Positions 1 through 12,240 are shown, counted from the stretch's first letter. The stretch is DNA of 64,000 nucleotides from Nymphaea colorata (GCF_008831285.2 NC_045151.1:9538571-9602570), one strand, 5' to 3'. A program made the numbers and translations. The notes: generated by a model not told the origin, from the letters alone.

Positions 1-160
1 ATATATATTATAGATACATATATGTATAATACATATGCTATTTATATAATATATTATGTATAATATATTGTGTATATATATATATATATATATATGAGTG
101 TGTGTGTGGGTGTGTGGGTGTGTGTGTGTGCATGTGTGTATATAAAGAGAGAGTTCAGTT
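1..160. repeat. TA- and GT-rich microsatellite
   Basis: Degenerate TA-rich sequence leads into a clean (TA)n run at about 72-95 and then an imperfect (TG)n run to about 140. No coding signal is visible. It is an ordinary plant compound microsatellite. Confidence 0.9.
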
Positions 161-509
161 TTCCAAGATTAGCCATGTTTAACATTGATACTCATGTTAG
201 TGTCTACGCAATATAACTATTTCTTCCATTGACTAGCTAATCATTTTTAAATCTCACTAATTCACCGCCATGGGTAAGCTCTTGTAATGAAGGTTCCGAA
301 GAAAAGCTAGAACATGTGTTCTCACATGTGGTAAAAGGGAAGCATGTTATCTCAATAAAAATCTGAAAAAATGAAATATAATTTCTACTTGTGACAACAA
401 ATATTTGACATAGTTACCAAGCACCTTAATTGAACAAAACATACGTGGAAAAAATAGTGATGTTTTTTAATAATGAATTCATGTGAGATACTATACTAAA
501 AACTTATCT
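161..509. other. Non-coding, nothing recognised
   Basis: AT-rich sequence downstream of the minus-strand FAX-like pseudogene. I see no exon-like frame or repeat here; it may hold the decayed 3' end of that gene. Confidence 0.5.
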
Positions 510-3018
510 GCTTGACCCTGCAAATATAAGGCAGAAGATTTTCATGCTTTCCAACCTCTTAAGCTTAATATGCTCCTTTACAACAGTGCACCTCCTAGAA
601 TCATGCCAAACCTAATTGCTGGAATGCTTACAATTAGCATGAAGGAGAGAAATCCACCGATGAACAGCAGTGCATCTGAAAATCAAGAATTTATACCAGA
701 AACAAATCACAAACTGATAGGTTTGTTGTGAAAAAGCAAGCCAGCAAAGAAAATATCAGTATCAGTACCATATGGAATTCCAATGAAAAAATCATGAATT
801 TTCAGATATTTTTTTCAACTCAGCACCTTCACTAGTAAAAGTTTCCACTTTCCTTTACTGGCTTCAGAGGGTTCTCCGTTGCAGAAGAAAGATACTCCCT
901 TCCCTCTATGGTGACTTCTGCGATCAAAGATATATATTTCCTAGCTTTCTTTGCTTGTACTTTGACCTGCTCAGAGACATCTTCAAAAAGCACCATGGCT
1001 TTCTTAGGATACAATTCATACGCTTCCTCTGACAAGTCTTTCATTTTCGCAGCCTGCTCTTTGTAAGATGTAAGATTCTATTGTGCTCTTCCATGCTTCT
1101 TGTGACTCTTCCGACTGCTTCTCAAGCTCATTCTTCAATTTTTCCACTTTAAAATCCAGATAATGGTCCTGAACAAACAATTATGATCACAAACTCCAAA
1201 AGGTTTGGCAAAACATAAAAAGAAATTATATACAACACCAATATGTCATAGCAAATTTAGGTGGACACCATTTAAAATCATATAATTTCGTTACATATTC
1301 TAGCTGAAGCAGCTAAATATCCTAAAACATATAGAAAATTTTGCAGTTACACTCGAAATTCCCAAACATATAATATATTCATTTTCCAACTTCACATATC
1401 AATCAGTGCTTTCACCCAATATTGTCGAAACTCAAAAGAGTACATTCCAAGTTGTAAAAGACATTCCTGAGAAACAAAGAGCAATTTTACTTAAGATAAT
1501 CACTTCTTTGAAGCAACTAGTGTTAAAAGACATATTTCTTGACCTGTGACATGCACACCTCACTCCAACATTCTGTAGACGAATAGATGCACTTCCTAAT
1601 GCAACTCATTTAAAGGGGTCAAACGCCTTCCTGATTTGTGAAAAAATTATAAAAGGGCAAAAAACCTACCAAGGTTTATTAGGGAGGACAACACTTTACT
1701 TATTTCTCTCCCATTACACAGGTGACCAGCAACTCACTGCAGGTGACAAGAGCAGTTATGAACTTTTTCAGTAATGGCGTGCCAATAAATTTTTCTTTTC
1801 TACTTTTTGTCCACAGGTGTTCGGTGCAGGAAATGTTAAAACTAAGATCTTGCGAAGGAGAAGAGGATAAAAAAATAATTTTATGTGTTACATTATGTTG
1901 CATCTTATCTATGTTTAAATTTTAACTTTTATGTTGTAATAGTGAAACACACATTTTTTATGGAAAAAACTTGACTCGACTGAGTCAATAGTCAGCATCT
2001 AGCCGAACCCAGGCTGCCATGAGAAATCCAATGATGGCCTTGCATCATGAATGTTTCACCACTTCAGCTTGCTTCAATGCCTTCAGTAACATTATTTTGT
2101 ATTCCCATAACAAAGTTCATAATCTAGGGTATTTCTCGTATCTTTTAACAGATACAAATCAAGATAATAATCCAAAAAAGTGAAACTGAAGTTTGAAGTC
2201 AACTATCATTCCACACATGCATTTGCCAACTTTTGATTCATGCAAAAACATAGACACATTCTAAACCTGCAGCACACATACATACACACACACACACAAC
2301 CAATAAGTAACACATACCGTCAATAAGGAAGACACAAACTTACACAGCCAACAAGGAAGACGCATGCAAGCTATTGACATAACTGGAATGCAGTAGCAAA
2401 CCATTGGAGGCAGAAGAAGTGGCCGAATTCCAAACTCTAGAGCAAATGAGGGGCATGCAACCAGCTGAAAAGGAACACAGATACGTACAAGTTTGGATGT
2501 AACTGGAATTAAGCTGCAATGACTGGAGCAAGAAGAAGCGGCTGAATTCCAATGTCAAAAACAATCGAGGCTAAAATGATTCAATGCCATGCAAAATTTT
2601 AAGCGCAACAGAGGAGACTCCAAACTTCTGAAGACAATATTTGTTGCCAGCAAACACCCAAACTTCCAAAACTCTTGCAAGAAACCAACAAAAGGGGAAA
2701 AGAAGAGCCCTAGATACCTCCGATAAAACACAAAACACCCAGGACTGCAACGAAACCCTAAGAGCTAGAAGAAGCATAAAGGGAAAATGAAACTGAAGCA
2801 TTACAGATCCTTCGTGAGAAGCGGTGGCAAACAGAATCATTCTGCCAGAAGTTAAGTTCTGCATGTGAAACTGATTGCGGAAATGCAGGTGAGGATGGTT
2901 CTTGACGTCCATGCACCTGAGAGGAATAGCACTGCAGCCCTAGGAAGGAAGAAGAGGATGGTGTTGGCGCCCGGCCGACGGAGAAAGTGTGGTTGCCCTT
3001 GGAGCCAAACTTGAGCAT
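510..3018 (-). pseudogene. FAX3-like chloroplast fatty-acid exporter (TMEM14 family) pseudogene
   Basis: Recognised exons on the minus strand are 2805-3018 (transit-peptide-like start, then ATASHEGS), 769-1168 (amphipathic coiled-coil region with KKAMVLFEDVSEQVKVQAKK and EGREYLSSATEN) and about 510-675 (membrane segment GGFLSFMLIVSIPAIRFG). The order and wording match plant FATTY ACID EXPORT 3-type proteins, inner-envelope TMEM14-fold proteins that move fatty acids out of plastids. Splice sites fit: acceptors at 1169/1170 and 676/677, and a donor after 769 that joins PY to DALL in phase. The copy is broken. A 7-base tandem duplication near 1064-1077 shifts the frame, single-base shifts follow near 790-850, and in-frame stops lie in the third exon where the family has sense codons. 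The first exon also seems to change frame near 2910. Introns are kept, so this is not a processed copy. More 5' or 3' exons may be lost. The family call is from remembered conservation, not a search. Confidence 0.75.
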
Positions 3019-5214
3019 CCATGGGAAATTAGGCCCTCAACAGCAGTCATGGCAGCAACAGCAGTCATGGCAGCAACAGCAGGAGATAACAGAGAGGAAG
3101 AGAAGACAGAGAATGGGACGAGTGGCAAGAGGTAACGTTGTAGAGAGGTTTCTGTTGCATGGTGGCCCCTTTTCTTTCCCCCTCCCCAATCTCGGGGGAC
3201 GAAAATCGATACGGGTCTTGGAGTCGGTGCACTTCTGATATGAAAGGATATCATATCTCATCTCAGACTTTTTTGGATTTTTGATATTTTATCAATCTTG
3301 AAACATTCTTGAATTTCAAATTTGCAAGTAGCCTCAAATATGTAGTTTTAGGTCTAAAAGAAGGAGTTGAACTTCTTACATAAACTTATAAATCAGAAAG
3401 AAATCAATATGGAAGTCTCCATTTTGAACCCACTCATGCCACAGCATGAAGGGTATTTTGGTCATTAAAAATTACAATGCACTCTTTCATTAAGTTTTGG
3501 GAGGACTAAACTGATGGATCGATAGTCCATACCAATTAAGGTCGAAGCCAATAATTTTGGAATGAGGAGCAGCAATCAAAATATTCTCACACATTAAATG
3601 GGTGTTTAATATACCTATAATTATGAAATTTTATAATCAAAATGTTTAATTCTTAAGGAATATGTATTACTAAGCAAACAAGGTATTAGGCTTTCAGAAT
3701 TAATAAATTGAGACATGTATCTGGGTACCCTACCCAACTCGGAACCAGGCCCTGCAAAGGGCTCTATAACTTATTTAAAATTCTTATTTTATTTAAAATA
3801 AACAGTTTTTATTATAAATAATTATATTTATTTGTTATATTCTATTTTTATATGTTACATAACATTTTTATGTATATTTTATTACAATTTGACCAAGCTT
3901 AGGGTGAAGTACAACCGAGGTCCAGCCCTACCCACATCCACCTACTACCGAATCAAAATGCTTGATGACATAAAACGACATGTGCTTTGAGCTCAATCTA
4001 TGTCATTAAACATCTATTTTTGACTCATGAAAGCTCATCATATTTAGAGGGGCAAAATTAGGATGGGTTTTATTCCCCACGGACCTCAGATTTGAGAGAA
4101 TCTCAAAACAATGATAAAATGCACAATTATATCAGACTATGGATTTCATCATCTACCCCAAACATTGGATTTTAAATCCACACTTTAATATAAAAAACAT
4201 GGATTTGAAATCAGATTGAGGAGGAGAGTGTGAGACTTGAATACTACGGATCTCAAGTCCGTGATAATCAAACTCAACCATAGAAAGTATGTATCAAACT
4301 TTTGAAAGTTGTTGGTGACATGTCTTCAGGAGGATAAGCTGTTTAAATTCATAGTTTGCTTCTTTAACTTTGACCATTAGCACAACTAAAGAATTGGTGT
4401 ACTATTTAATGCAGGTAACTAATTAACAAGGGGATACCCATAAAAACACTTCAACATTCAAATAAATATAGCTTCTCCTATGACATGAATGGATGAGAAT
4501 AAAAGTAAGGACTATAAGGTACACAATTTACTTAGGTGGCTTTATTTGAAATACATACATCATGCAAGAGATTTCTCTAAAAAAGCCCTTGAACACTGCC
4601 AAGTTCAAACTATGTATGTCAATGAATTAGATTCGAAGCAAATGTACTTTTGACCATTTATATTGTTTTTTGGATGTTCAATTTGGAGGAGGGGGGGTGC
4701 AAGAAAGTTGGTTCTCACCTGGGTAGTCAGATTTTATGGTGGATGCAGAAATTCTTTGTATTTTGCGAAAAAAAAGTGCAAGGAATTGCCATGGTGTCTT
4801 GCACTTTGTGAAAAAATTTCTACACCCATGACAGATTTCTTCAAACTCAACCCAAAAAGGAACTCAATTGATGAGCCTCGCTTCTAACATAAGCAAATAA
4901 GTATTTTGATGTTGAATGTAGAGTCTTTGGTTTGTGAAGTTGTCCAAAGATATTTTGGACATGGGATGTCAACCAATTGGATAAGGATCGGATATACCCT
5001 TGTTCATATTCGCTTTTTGAATATTCACATTTCCAGATTCGAATACCAATAAACAAAGATCATATCCAAATCTGAAAGCCATTTTTACAAACCGAATCTA
5101 ATCTGAATATGATTTTAAATTCATATATGAATCCGAATGTTGAAAAATTTTGCCAATTTTTAAAATGTAAGAGAACTACATAATGATATTTGTCTAAAAA
5201 TAAATCTCAACAAT
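3019..5214. other. Intergenic DNA upstream of the FAX-like pseudogene
   Basis: This includes an imperfect GCAGCAACAGCAGTCATG repeat at about 3042-3091, which probably lay in the 5' leader of the FAX-like gene. The rest is AT-rich with no supportable exon. Stretches near 3720-3960 and 4060-4300 have the patchy GC look of old transposon debris, but I could not assign a family. Confidence 0.5.
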
Positions 5215-5595
5215 TGGAGCCCTCCTACCATTCAAAGTTGTTAATAGATGCACCTTTTGATATTTTAGGCACCCAAACTTCTAATTTATCACCGATAATT
5301 CTCAACCAACAAATTTTGCAAACTATAAAATACTCTGTATTGAGGAGGGGTCACAAGTGATGTTACATTGAAAGATCACATGAACTTTGACTGTTTACAA
5401 AATGTCCTTGACGGCTTCAACGTCTAGCAGTAGAGGTGAATGTCAGCATTCATGAGCTTTGATTTCATGTATTTTCACATCTTTTCCACTCAAATGCCCA
5501 AAAAAACTTCCCTCTTAACTACAATAAAAAGATGGACCATCTTGACCAGTCAAAAAATAACATATTTCTTCTCTTTTCCAACTCTAACTAGAAGG

Positions 5596-7053
5596 CTATC
5601 GATCATCCCAATTGTTCCCATCCATCTTTTTCAGTGGCTCTAGAGGCATGGCGATTCATGGGTCTGTTGGGTGTTGCTGATTCCTCATCTTCCCAACCAT
5701 CATCCCAATCTCGATCCCAACCATCAGCTGGACTAGATTCCAGCTTCCATGAGGTAGTAGTGCCTGGAATGTCTGATTATGGTAAACCCATCTCAAGCTC
5801 CTGGCATCTAAGACCACCATGGCACTGCCTTTGTCTTCTAAGTTTACAACAGAGATAGGTTCCACCAACTGTGAGCACAGCAAAAGCCAAGAAATATGCA
5901 CCATACGTAGGTGTCACAAGAGATGCATTTAAGGGCAAGTCCTGGAATATGTTACTCAATGATTGTTTTCTCTGAAGTACACATTCCCCATTTCCAGCAT
6001 TCAAAATTGCTTTTGATACTTCGGAACCAACACCTGGCAAGATAACCTGAAAGAATGAAAATGATACGATAAGCATTTGCCTTCAAATCTCAAATTTGAA
6101 ACATTCATAAATGCAGTTCTCCCTCTGAGCTATTCTAACTAAAGGGCCATCAGAATTTGGATCCTATAGTACAACATGATAGACATACAGGTCCACCTGG
6201 ATAACCATGCAGGTCTGCTCTATCCTAAAGGAGCATAAGAGATGCAGAAAATGTACCATGCATAAACAAATTCCAATTTAAAGTTATTGCTACACTACAA
6301 ATATAGAAAATTAAGAAAGATGAGAAGCTAAAACATGGTATAGAAATGAAGAAGAGTACCTTAGGAAATGGCATGCTAGTTATCCCTAATTCCTATGGGT
6401 ACTGCCAATACTCATATGTAGATCCTTTTTATCATCCACTCATACCATCAAATAAGGAATAAAGCCTATAAAGCATCATAAGAATGTACAAAAGGTTTGC
6501 ATCTGTGGCAATGTTCAGCTAATGTTTGAGCAAAGGACAATTTGGTGGCTGCATCCTACATCTCTCTCTCTCCTCCTCTCTCACAACACAAACACACACA
6601 CACATATGCCTTCTACCCAATTCTTAACCCAAACGATAGATCCAAAATATAAATGTCACTGTAGAAATAATATTCCGTTCAGAAATAGGTGAAACATTGT
6701 GAAAGAAAAGGGAAGAATAAGTTTAAGGTATGATACTTTTCTAGGGAAAGGGAGAAAGTTTCAGGTATGATTCTTTTCAAGGAAAAAAATGACAGTATGA
6801 CAGAAAGCTACAGCTTTAAAGGTAACAATGCAGTTAACTTAGGCAAGGACAACTTATTGTTGACAAAGCAAATACTAATATTCTAATCAAACAACCATCC
6901 AAGTTGTGATGGAAGAGAAAATAGAAGAGACCTTCAGTTTCCCATGCTACTTAAGTTGCTTCACTTGCTGAAAAGAAGAACCTGCAATGGTGATATTGGC
7001 ATGTAGATCATCCTCCCCATCATTGTGAACCACAAGAAATGACTGATTGGGTT
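5596..7053 (-). pseudogene. Plant transmembrane protein (DUF7356-type) fragment, copy A, inside the LTR
   Basis: Two exons are visible on the minus strand. Exon 6932-7053 encodes QSFLVVHNDGEDDLHANIT and ends at an AAG/GT donor. Exon 5596-6046 follows a TTTCAG acceptor in the same phase. It encodes a membrane helix (about YGAYFLAFAVLTVGGTYLCC), a basic stop-transfer, the motif QELEMGLP and an acidic tryptophan-rich tail (DGWDRDWDDGWED) that ends in WDDR-stop. This is the usual C-terminus of an uncharacterised plant single-pass membrane protein family. The upstream exons with the signal peptide are absent. Two defects are seen: a TAA at 5777-5779 directly after QELEMGLP, shared with copy B, and a TAG in exon 6932-7053 where copy B has a Gln codon. 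The intron is retained, so the fragment was captured as genomic DNA. The DUF number is from memory. Confidence 0.7.
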
Positions 7054-9239
7054 CTACAGAATAGAAAATTCAAATTACTTCATACTCTTAAAACTGGAAA
7101 AGCAGTTACAGATCTCTAAGCCAAAATTACGACAGGAGTACGAGAGTAGTTTATAAACCTTTTTGCTTGTAGGTGGCGTCTCCTCAATAACATATTATAA
7201 TTTGTGACATCTTTCCTGCAATGAAGAAGGAAGAAAAATCAGCAGGCATACATGTATTTTGGTTTCAATCAGCTACAGTATGCAAAACGATGGCATCCCA
7301 TGTTTTAAGTTACACCTCCAGCACCTTTGACCCTGCAAGGCCAATGAGGGAGCAGGCAAATAACATGATTGCTCTTCAATTTTGTTTATATTTATTCATT
7401 TGCCAGGCCGAGTCAGTTTAAAGAGCAACTTTTCTCATGGTCATTGTGCATTACCTTCGACGTCCCCTCCCCTTTTCACTAGGACAGGCTTTTCTAAAAA
7501 GTTTGAAAACATCATTCAGTTTACTTACCAGAATCTTTTAAAATGTGGTTTTGAATGACAACCTTGTTTGCATCCCAACATTTTATTGGTTTTGGAGTGC
7601 CTAAAAAAAATTGAGTTTTGTTTTGAAATAAGAAAGAAAAGATACTCGCCCGTCGGTACGAGGATCGACCGTTCCCAGCGCCTTTACCGGGGGTAATCAA
7701 CCCAAGGGTTATGTTTATTATTGATGCATTTCGTTTTAACTTAAACATATTTTCGATTCTATATGCGGTGTAGAAAATATTGAAAGTTTGATGTTTCAAA
7801 CTTTTGAAAAAATGAAGAGAAGAGTTGCTTGAAAATGTGAAATGTTTTGAAGAAAAAGTGGTACTAGTAAATACCATTTGAAAACTTGTGAAATCATTTT
7901 GAAATCACTTTATTGTTCTCTTAAGACTTTAAGTAGGTTTGAGATTTTGCTCTAATTCGGTTACCACCTTGCTAGAGCTCCATCCCATCTTACTTAAGTT
8001 CTTTTGGAGAGGTGCTTGTGATCATAAGTGAAATAAAGTGGGTGAGAATGCATGGATGCATTTATCCTATATGATTGAAAGAATGTAAAACATTCCTACC
8101 ACAACATTCATCTAAAGTCATTCCTACCCAAACATACATCTAAGATTTTGTTGTTATAATTATTATATATAAGAAGAAAAAGTTTTTTTTTTTTTGAAAA
8201 GGGATAGAGATTGTTGACAATTAAGCATGATTCCAATATTGGGTCATTACTTGGTTTGTAGTCTTAATGAAGTTGGTAAATGGAAAGTTCATGAGAGAAG
8301 AATATTAAAAAGAATACAAGAGATAAAACACTCATATAAAAAGATAGAGAGAGAAATAGAGAAAGACATGCATACATATGTACATACCATCACATATACA
8401 CATATATGAAAGCTTAAGAGAAAAAAATATATTGATTTGAAGAGAAAGAGAGATTTTAGAGAAAAAGAAAAATATCATATGTATATATGAGTATGAGAAA
8501 TTTTATAAGAGAAGATATTTGTCTTGCAAAGAGGAATAAATATTTGAAAGAGAAGAAATGGGACACATGTACATACGTATTCATGCACATATGAAAATTT
8601 ATAAAATGGAAAGTGAAAGCATAGAGAGAGAAAGATGGGGGGTCATCATGTTGATATAGTTGTATATAACATGTGTATACATCCATACCTTCACAAGATT
8701 AGAAATCAAGGAACAACTTAAACTTACCAACTTGAAGTTTAATGTGGGCCGGAGGGGAGCTTGGACTCATGAAAGAGTCTAAGCTAAGTCCCTAGGGCCA
8801 TGTTAGAAGGTTCCTTTTGAAAATGTTTTGAAAAATAAGCATAGAATGTTATTATTTAGTTTGTTGTAAGGGATATATTTCTTCCACCGTTGGGTATGGA
8901 AGAAAACAAGCAACATAACGAGACACTCGTTAGGGTTTCTAATGGGATGATTAAGAAGAAAACTTGCGTAAAATGACATGCAAATGCATATTAACATGTA
9001 CATTTTTGTGAGGGTTTATCCCGGGTTGGACAAGTCCCAACATCAAAAATTAATATGAAAATAAAGAATCCCTAAACCACACTCTCATTTCCACCATACA
9101 TTCACATATAAGTAAAAAACCAAGCAACTATGCATGGAAAATATATACACAACATTCAAAGAAGGAAAAAGAGAAAGATGATGACGGAAAGTGCAAGGTT
9201 CAATTAAGAGGGAGGACATGATGTAACTATGAAATGATA
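7054..9239. other. LTR interior, no supportable gene
   Basis: Part of the 3' LTR of Gy1. A minus-strand patch near 7165-7220 with an AAG/GT donor could be one more exon of the captured gene (frame ending ATYKQK), but both copies have a TGA in it. From about 7500 on the sequence is AT-rich with GAGA runs and short ORFs that differ between the two LTRs. Confidence 0.5.
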
Positions 9240-10160
9240 TGTCACCTCATATTCTCATGTTCCCGGTGCACTTGAGTATAGCCTCTTGACTCTAAAATAG
9301 AGATTGAGAGCTATCTCGGCCATGGGAAAATAAGGAATAGAGGAAAATATGAGGAAGCAAAAGAACAACAAGAATGTATTAATGAAAAGAAAGAACATGA
9401 TTAAAATGAAAGATCATTTCATCTTTCCATGCTCCCGGTGCACTTGAGCATAGCCTCTTATCTCTAAAAAGAGATTGAGTGATACCTCCTTTAGCCATAG
9501 GGAGATGAAGATGAGGAAAAAATATAGAAAGAAAAACAATGGCATATTTAATAAAAGAAAAAACATGATTCAATCATGAAATGAAAGATCATATCATCCT
9601 TCCATGCTCCCAATGCACTTGAGCATAGCCTCTTGTCTCTAAAAAGAGATTGAGTGCTATTTCCTTTGGCCATGAGAGGAGGAGGAAGAGAGAAAAGAAA
9701 ATAACAAGAACAAGGCTATATTGAAGAAATGAAATAACAATAACAACAATAATATATTCATGAATGGAAAGAACAACAACAACAAGAATACTTGAAAGAG
9801 CATGATTTAATCAGAAAATAAAATATCATCTCATCTTCTCATGCTCCTGGTGCACTTGAGCATGGCCTCTTGTCTCTAAAAAGAGGTTGAGTGTTATCTC
9901 CTTTGGCCATGAGGAGATGAAGATGAGAAGAGAAAATGAAAACAATCAACAAGACTATGTTCAAGAAAAAGGAATAGCATAATAATAAGAACATATTAAT
10001 AAAAAATAACAACAACAAGAATACTTAAAAGAACATGATTTAAGCATAAAATAAAATATCATCTCATCTTCTCATGCTCCCGGTGCACTTGAGCATAGCC
10101 TCTTGTCTCTAAAAAGAGGTTGAGGGCTATCTCCTTTGGCCATGGGGAGATAAAGATGAG
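9240..10160. repeat. Long-period tandem repeat in the Gy1 3' LTR
   Basis: Five degenerate units carry the core CTCCCGGTGCACTTGAGCAT followed by AGCCTCTTGTCTCTAAAAAG and a CTTTGGCCATG block. The cores lie near 9260, 9430, 9605, 9845 and 10075, so the period is about 170-240 bp, with AACAACAAGAATA-type spacers between. No coding frame is kept. Confidence 0.85.
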
Positions 10161-10469
10161 AAAAAGAAAAAAAAAAATGAAAGGGATTATGATTACATAC
10201 CTTTAATGAGAAATTACCTAAGGAAGATAAACACCTTCACTTGAAATCCCCTTTGAGTGAAGCTCCAAGGTGATGCCTCCAAGAGGGTTGTAGCTTACTC
10301 CAAGTTAAAGAGGAAAATGGAGAGAGGAAGAGAGAGAGAGAGAGAGCTCAAGAGAAACTCTAAGTCTTCAAGTGAGAATACACTAGAGTTTCTCCCAAGG
10401 ACCAATCTTACCCAAGAGGGGGGAAAATGGGGGGTATTTATAGAAGATTTTGGAGCCAAAACCCTAAAT

Positions 10470-11115
10470 TTGAATTTTTTGACTTAAAAAGACTAAAATC
10501 ACCCTCTAAAATGAGATTTTTTGGTCAAAAGGAATGGCAAATGGGACTTGTCCACCCAACAAGACTAAAATTACCCTCTAAAAGAAGGTTTTTTTGGTCA
10601 AAAGGAAGGGCAAATTGGACTTGTCCACCCAAAAGGAATAAAATCACCCTCTAAAAGGAGATTTTTTTGGTCAAAAGGAAGGGCAAATGGGTCTTGTCTA
10701 CCCAAAAAGACTAAAATCACCCTCTAAAAGGAGATTTTTTTTATAAAAAGGAAGGGCAAATTGGTCTTGTCCACCCAAAATAACTAAAATCACCCTCTAA
10801 AAGAAGATTTTTTGGTCAAAAGGAAGGACAAATTGGTCTTGTCCACCCAAAAAGACTAAAATCACCCTCTAAAAGAGATTTTTTGGTCAAAAGGAAGGAC
10901 AAATGGGTCTTGTCCACCCAAAAAAACTAAAATCACCCTCTAAAAAAAAATTTTTTTGTCAAAAAGAAGGCAAATTGGTTTTGTCCACCCAAAAAGTCTA
11001 AAATCACCCTCAAAGAGATTTTTTTTGTCAAAAGGAAGGGCAAATTGATCTTATCCACCCAAAAAGACTAAAATCACCTTCTAAAAGGAGATTTTTTTGT
11101 CAAAAGGAGGGGCAA
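10470..11115. repeat. About 73-bp minisatellite in the Gy1 3' LTR (8 units)
   Basis: The units share TTGTCCACCCAAAAAGACTA then AAATCACCCTCTAAAAGGAG and a T-run with GGTCAAAAGGAAGGGCAAAT. Eight copies of the CCACCC-type block are countable here, against five in the other LTR. Short ORFs across it are by-products of the repeat. Confidence 0.9.
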
Positions 11116-11269
11116 ATGGGTCTTAAATGATCCATTTGGATCTGAACTTGGGTTTTGGATCTAATTTAGATATGGAAGTTGTATTTTTTATTTAATTTGG
11201 ATCTAAATTTGAGTTTCGTGCTTGGATGAAACATCATAATCTTTTTAAAAAAAATTTGGGGTGATTACA

Positions 11270-11282
11270 GATGCCCCTCTTT
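11270..11282 (-). other. Gy1 polypurine tract
   Basis: The minus strand reads AAAGAGGGGCATC directly before the LTR start TGTAATCACCCC. A purine-rich tract at this place primes plus-strand DNA synthesis in gypsy elements, and it fixes the LTR edge at 11269. Confidence 0.65.
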
Positions 11283-11364
11283 GTTAATAAGCCGGTGTTA
11301 GCCGTGCTTAGTGACAAAGATAAACGCCACAAATTTTTCAAACAAGACATTTTCATAGAGATGT

Positions 11365-11660
11365 TTCAGGCTTTACCCCTTACCTGAATGGGTTGTTTGA
11401 GCTTAAATTGCAGGTTTAACCCCTTACCTGCACGGGTTTGCCGATTTCAAATTCAGGTTTAACCCCCCTGAATGGGTTGCCTTGACTTGCATCATAAGTT
11501 GAACCCTTTAACTGTGTGGGTTGCTTTGGCTTGTAGCAAAGGTTTAACCCCTTTGCCTGCATGGGTTGCTTTGACAAGCATTGCAGGTTTAACCTCTTGC
11601 CTGCATGGGTTGCCCTCATATTGCAGGTTTAACCCTTTACCTGCACGGGTTGCTCTCAAG
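11365..11660. repeat. About 42-bp minisatellite between integrase and polypurine tract
   Basis: Seven degenerate units carry AGGTTTAACCCCTTACCTGC then a GGGTTGC block. They lie in the Gy1 untranslated 3' region. Overlapping ORFs on both strands are repeat artefacts. Confidence 0.85.
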
Positions 11661-11735
11661 CCCTGAGCGATAATAATAATAATAATATAAAAAAAATGCC
11701 CAGTGAAATTATCATGTTTTACGACTGGGAAGAAT

Positions 11736-12240
11736 CTATATTGAATAATCGATGTGGAAACACAAACGTTTGACATTGATTGGAAAATGAATACAAGAGA
11801 ACGAGACATAAAATTTCTTGAGGTGAAGGGCATTAAGAGGATCGGCAAGTTCCAACCCATCAGCATCAATTAGTCGGTATGAATTGTGGGGCAAAGCTTC
11901 CTTAATGACATATGGGCCTTCCCAATTTGGTGCCCACTTGCCTCGTAGTCGTCCTCTAAGGTATACCGCAGATCGTAGGACCGAATCATTCACTTTGAAC
12001 TGTCTCTCGATAACTGACTTGGCAAATTGTCTGGCTACCCTTTGGCGATAAGTTTCAGCATGTTCAACCGCTTTTAGCCTCTTTTCATCTAGCAAATCAA
12101 GCTGCATTAGCCTTTTCTGCTGATATTGAGTAAGAGGGAGCTCTATGAGAGAAGCGAACTTCAAAGCAGGTTTCAACACATGTAATGGTAGAACCACTTC
12201 TGTTCCATAGACTAGCTCTGCTGAAGTGGCATTTGTTGGA
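11736..12240 (-). pseudogene. Gy1 integrase C-terminal domain remnant
   Basis: The minus-strand frame starts within SAELVYGTEVVLPLHV and runs through EKRLKAVEHAETYRQRVA, FKVNDSVLR and GKWAPNWEGPYVI to a stop at 11736. This is the part of gypsy integrase after the catalytic core: the end of the core, the linker and the chromatin- and DNA-binding C-terminal domain. The zinc-binding HHCC region and the D-D-E catalytic core are absent. Upstream coding sequence joins in another frame near 12230-12245, so a large internal deletion has removed the core. The product could not integrate DNA. Confidence 0.8.

Larger units (their letters stand above)
5215..11269 (-). repeat. Gy1 3' LTR (6055 bp)
   Basis: Direct repeat partner of 25781-31558. 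It starts TGGAGCC and ends TGATTACA on the plus strand, giving the canonical TG...CA inverted ends. The purine tract at 11270-11282 touches its inner edge, as expected of a 3' LTR read on the minus strand. In the non-repetitive low-coordinate third, hand comparison with the other copy gives about 97-98% identity. The length difference of about 277 bp is mostly fewer minisatellite units in the other copy. It carries a host gene fragment and two minisatellite fields, annotated separately. Confidence 0.7.

Noticed and set aside
1700-1925. Overlapping 67-codon ORFs on both strands
   Set aside because: They lie in an intron of the FAX-like pseudogene and show no similarity I recognise.
7521-7877. 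118-codon minus ORF in the Gy1 3' LTR
   Set aside because: Broken by differences in the partner LTR at 28135-28490; no domain.
11416-11869. ORFs over the Gy1 42-bp minisatellite
   Set aside because: Repeat translation; the 11492-11869 ORF joins it to the antisense of integrase.
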